Under the pieces are notes generated by a model. The model saw only the letters and a program-made list of their open reading frames with translations, searched no databases and was not told the DNA's origin. DNA of 64,000 nucleotides from Saccharopolyspora rhizosphaerae (GTDB taxonomy: Bacteria; Actinomycetota; Actinomycetes; Mycobacteriales; Pseudonocardiaceae): the NCBI RefSeq assembly GCF_003931915.1, contig NZ_RSAA01000010.1, positions 62,001 through 126,000 of the forward strand, read 5' to 3'. Position 1 is the stretch's first letter; the number at the start of each line of letters is the position of its first letter. This document shows positions 63,301 through 64,000 of the stretch, one piece after another. The position numbers were made by a program, and so were the translations under genes.

Positions 63301-64000
63301 ATGCTTCGACCCAGTGCCCACGCCTTGCGCGACCGCCGCCGCCTCGACGGGCTCTGGCGGTTCGCGGTCGACAGCGACGGTGTCGGCCGTGACCAGGAGT
63401 GGTGGCAGGCCCCCTTGCCCGGGCGCACGGAGATCGCCGTCCCCGCCAGCTACAACGACCTCTTCGCCGACGGCTCCGTGCGCGACCACGTCGGCGACGT
63501 GTGGTACCAGACCACGGTGCACGTGCCGGCGGCGTGGGAGGGGCAGCGGATCGTGCTGCGCTTCGACGCGGCAACCCACCGCGCGGTGGCGTGGGTGGGC
63601 GGAACGCAGGTGGTCGAGCACGAGGGCGGGTACACGCCCTTCGAGGCCGATGTCACCGATGTCGTGACCGTCGGAGCGGACAACCGCATCACGGTGGTCG
63701 TCGACAACCGGCTCTCCTGGGAATCCGTCCCGCCCGGCTACGTGGAGCAGACTCCGGCGGGCCCGAGGCAGCGTTACTACCACGACTTCTTCAACTACTC
63801 CGGCCTGCACCGATCGGTGTGGCTCCACACCACCCCGCCGGCCCACATCAGCGACATCACCGTGGTCACCGGCCTGGACGGAACCACCGGGACCGTGGAC
63901 TACGAGATCGAGACCTCCGGCCCGGCCGAGGGACTCACCGCGCACGTGGTGCTGCGCGACGAGGACGGCCACGAGGTCGCCCGCGGTGAGGGCGCCTCGG
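63301..64000 (+). CDS. Glycoside hydrolase family 2, beta-glucuronidase-like (3'-truncated by window)
   Basis: The first 233 residues of a larger protein. RRRLDGLWRFAVDSDGVGRDQEWW, VPASYNDLF, VGDVWYQTTVHVP, LRFDAATHRAVAWVGG and HEGGYTPFEADVT match the sugar-binding jelly-roll domain of UidA-type beta-glucuronidases; the immunoglobulin-like domain begins near residue 180. The catalytic barrel with the two glutamates lies beyond the window. ATG follows GGGGAGCGACG. No signal peptide, so cytoplasmic. Confidence 0.9.
   Translation, partial: MLRPSAHALRDRRRLDGLWRFAVDSDGVGRDQEWWQAPLPGRTEIAVPASYNDLFADGSVRDHVGDVWYQTTVHVPAAWEGQRIVLRFDAATHRAVAWVGGTQVVEHEGGYTPFEADVTDVVTVGADNRITVVVDNRLSWESVPPGYVEQTPAGPRQRYYHDFFNYSGLHRSVWLHTTPPAHISDITVVTGLDGTTGTVDYEIETSGPAEGLTAHVVLRDEDGHEVARGEGAS

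Overview
The window looks like the chromosome of a high-GC actinomycete, probably in or near the Pseudonocardiales. I infer this from the very high G+C in third codon positions, the many GTG starts, the chains of genes joined by 4-bp ATGA/GTGA overlaps, the clean AGGAGG-type ribosome sites, and gene families typical of actinobacteria (an Rv1733c-like membrane protein, a CGNR zinc-finger regulator, CatIJ-type CoA-transferase). No rRNA, tRNA, CRISPR array, prophage or intact insertion sequence was seen.

Region 1 (1-10.7 kb) holds the most unusual system. A clear cobalamin riboswitch (9882-10029, minus strand) heads a seven-gene operon running down to 1609: a DUF4213/DUF364 (putative heavy-metal chelation) protein, a cysteine-synthase-fold PLP enzyme with a Cys-rich tail, an MFS exporter, an Opp/Nik-family solute-binding lipoprotein, two permeases and a fused double ATPase. 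Five of the six junctions overlap by 4 bp and the sixth by 1 bp. The logic (small-molecule synthesis, export, then re-import) resembles opine-type metallophore loci, but the B12 switch suggests cobalt as the metal. A well-initiated 25-codon upstream ORF lies between the riboswitch and the first gene, and a GNAT acetyltransferase diverges from the same region.

Region 2 (10.7-16 kb) contains small hypothetical proteins, an ArsB/NhaD-type ion transporter, an OsmC-like peroxidase and long intergenic stretches with inverted repeats.

Region 3 (16-36 kb) is a large CoA-dependent acid-degradation cluster: three acyl-CoA dehydrogenases, two CaiB-type CoA-transferases, a CatIJ-type two-subunit CoA-transferase, two MaoC-type hydratases, thiolase, SDR, a CitE-like lyase, enoyl-CoA hydratase, TesB thioesterase, two MFS carriers and one LysR regulator. 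A shared 13-bp motif lies upstream of two of its transcription units. A CYP152-type peroxygenase follows. The substrate is not evident; a branched or dicarboxylic acid is the best guess.

Region 4 (36-48 kb) has a patatin-like lipase, a multiply frameshifted pseudogene, two universal stress proteins and an Rv1733c-like protein (a dormancy/stress-type set), an MFS exporter facing a CGNR regulator across an array of GTAACC sites, an SDR, a ProP-type transporter, a TetR regulator and a DUF2231-Rieske fusion.

Region 5 (48-53.7 kb) is a second acid-degradation module: MHS-family carrier, CaiB CoA-transferase, AidB-like acyl-CoA dehydrogenase and a divergent LysR regulator.

Region 6 (53.7-63 kb) is a Calvin-Benson-Bassham cassette: red-type form I RuBisCO (cbbL, cbbS) with its activase cbbX, divergent cbbR plus a class I fructose-bisphosphate aldolase, a NarL-type two-component pair, and phosphoribulokinase with fructose-1,6-bisphosphatase. 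The window ends inside a family 2 glycoside hydrolase (beta-glucuronidase-like).
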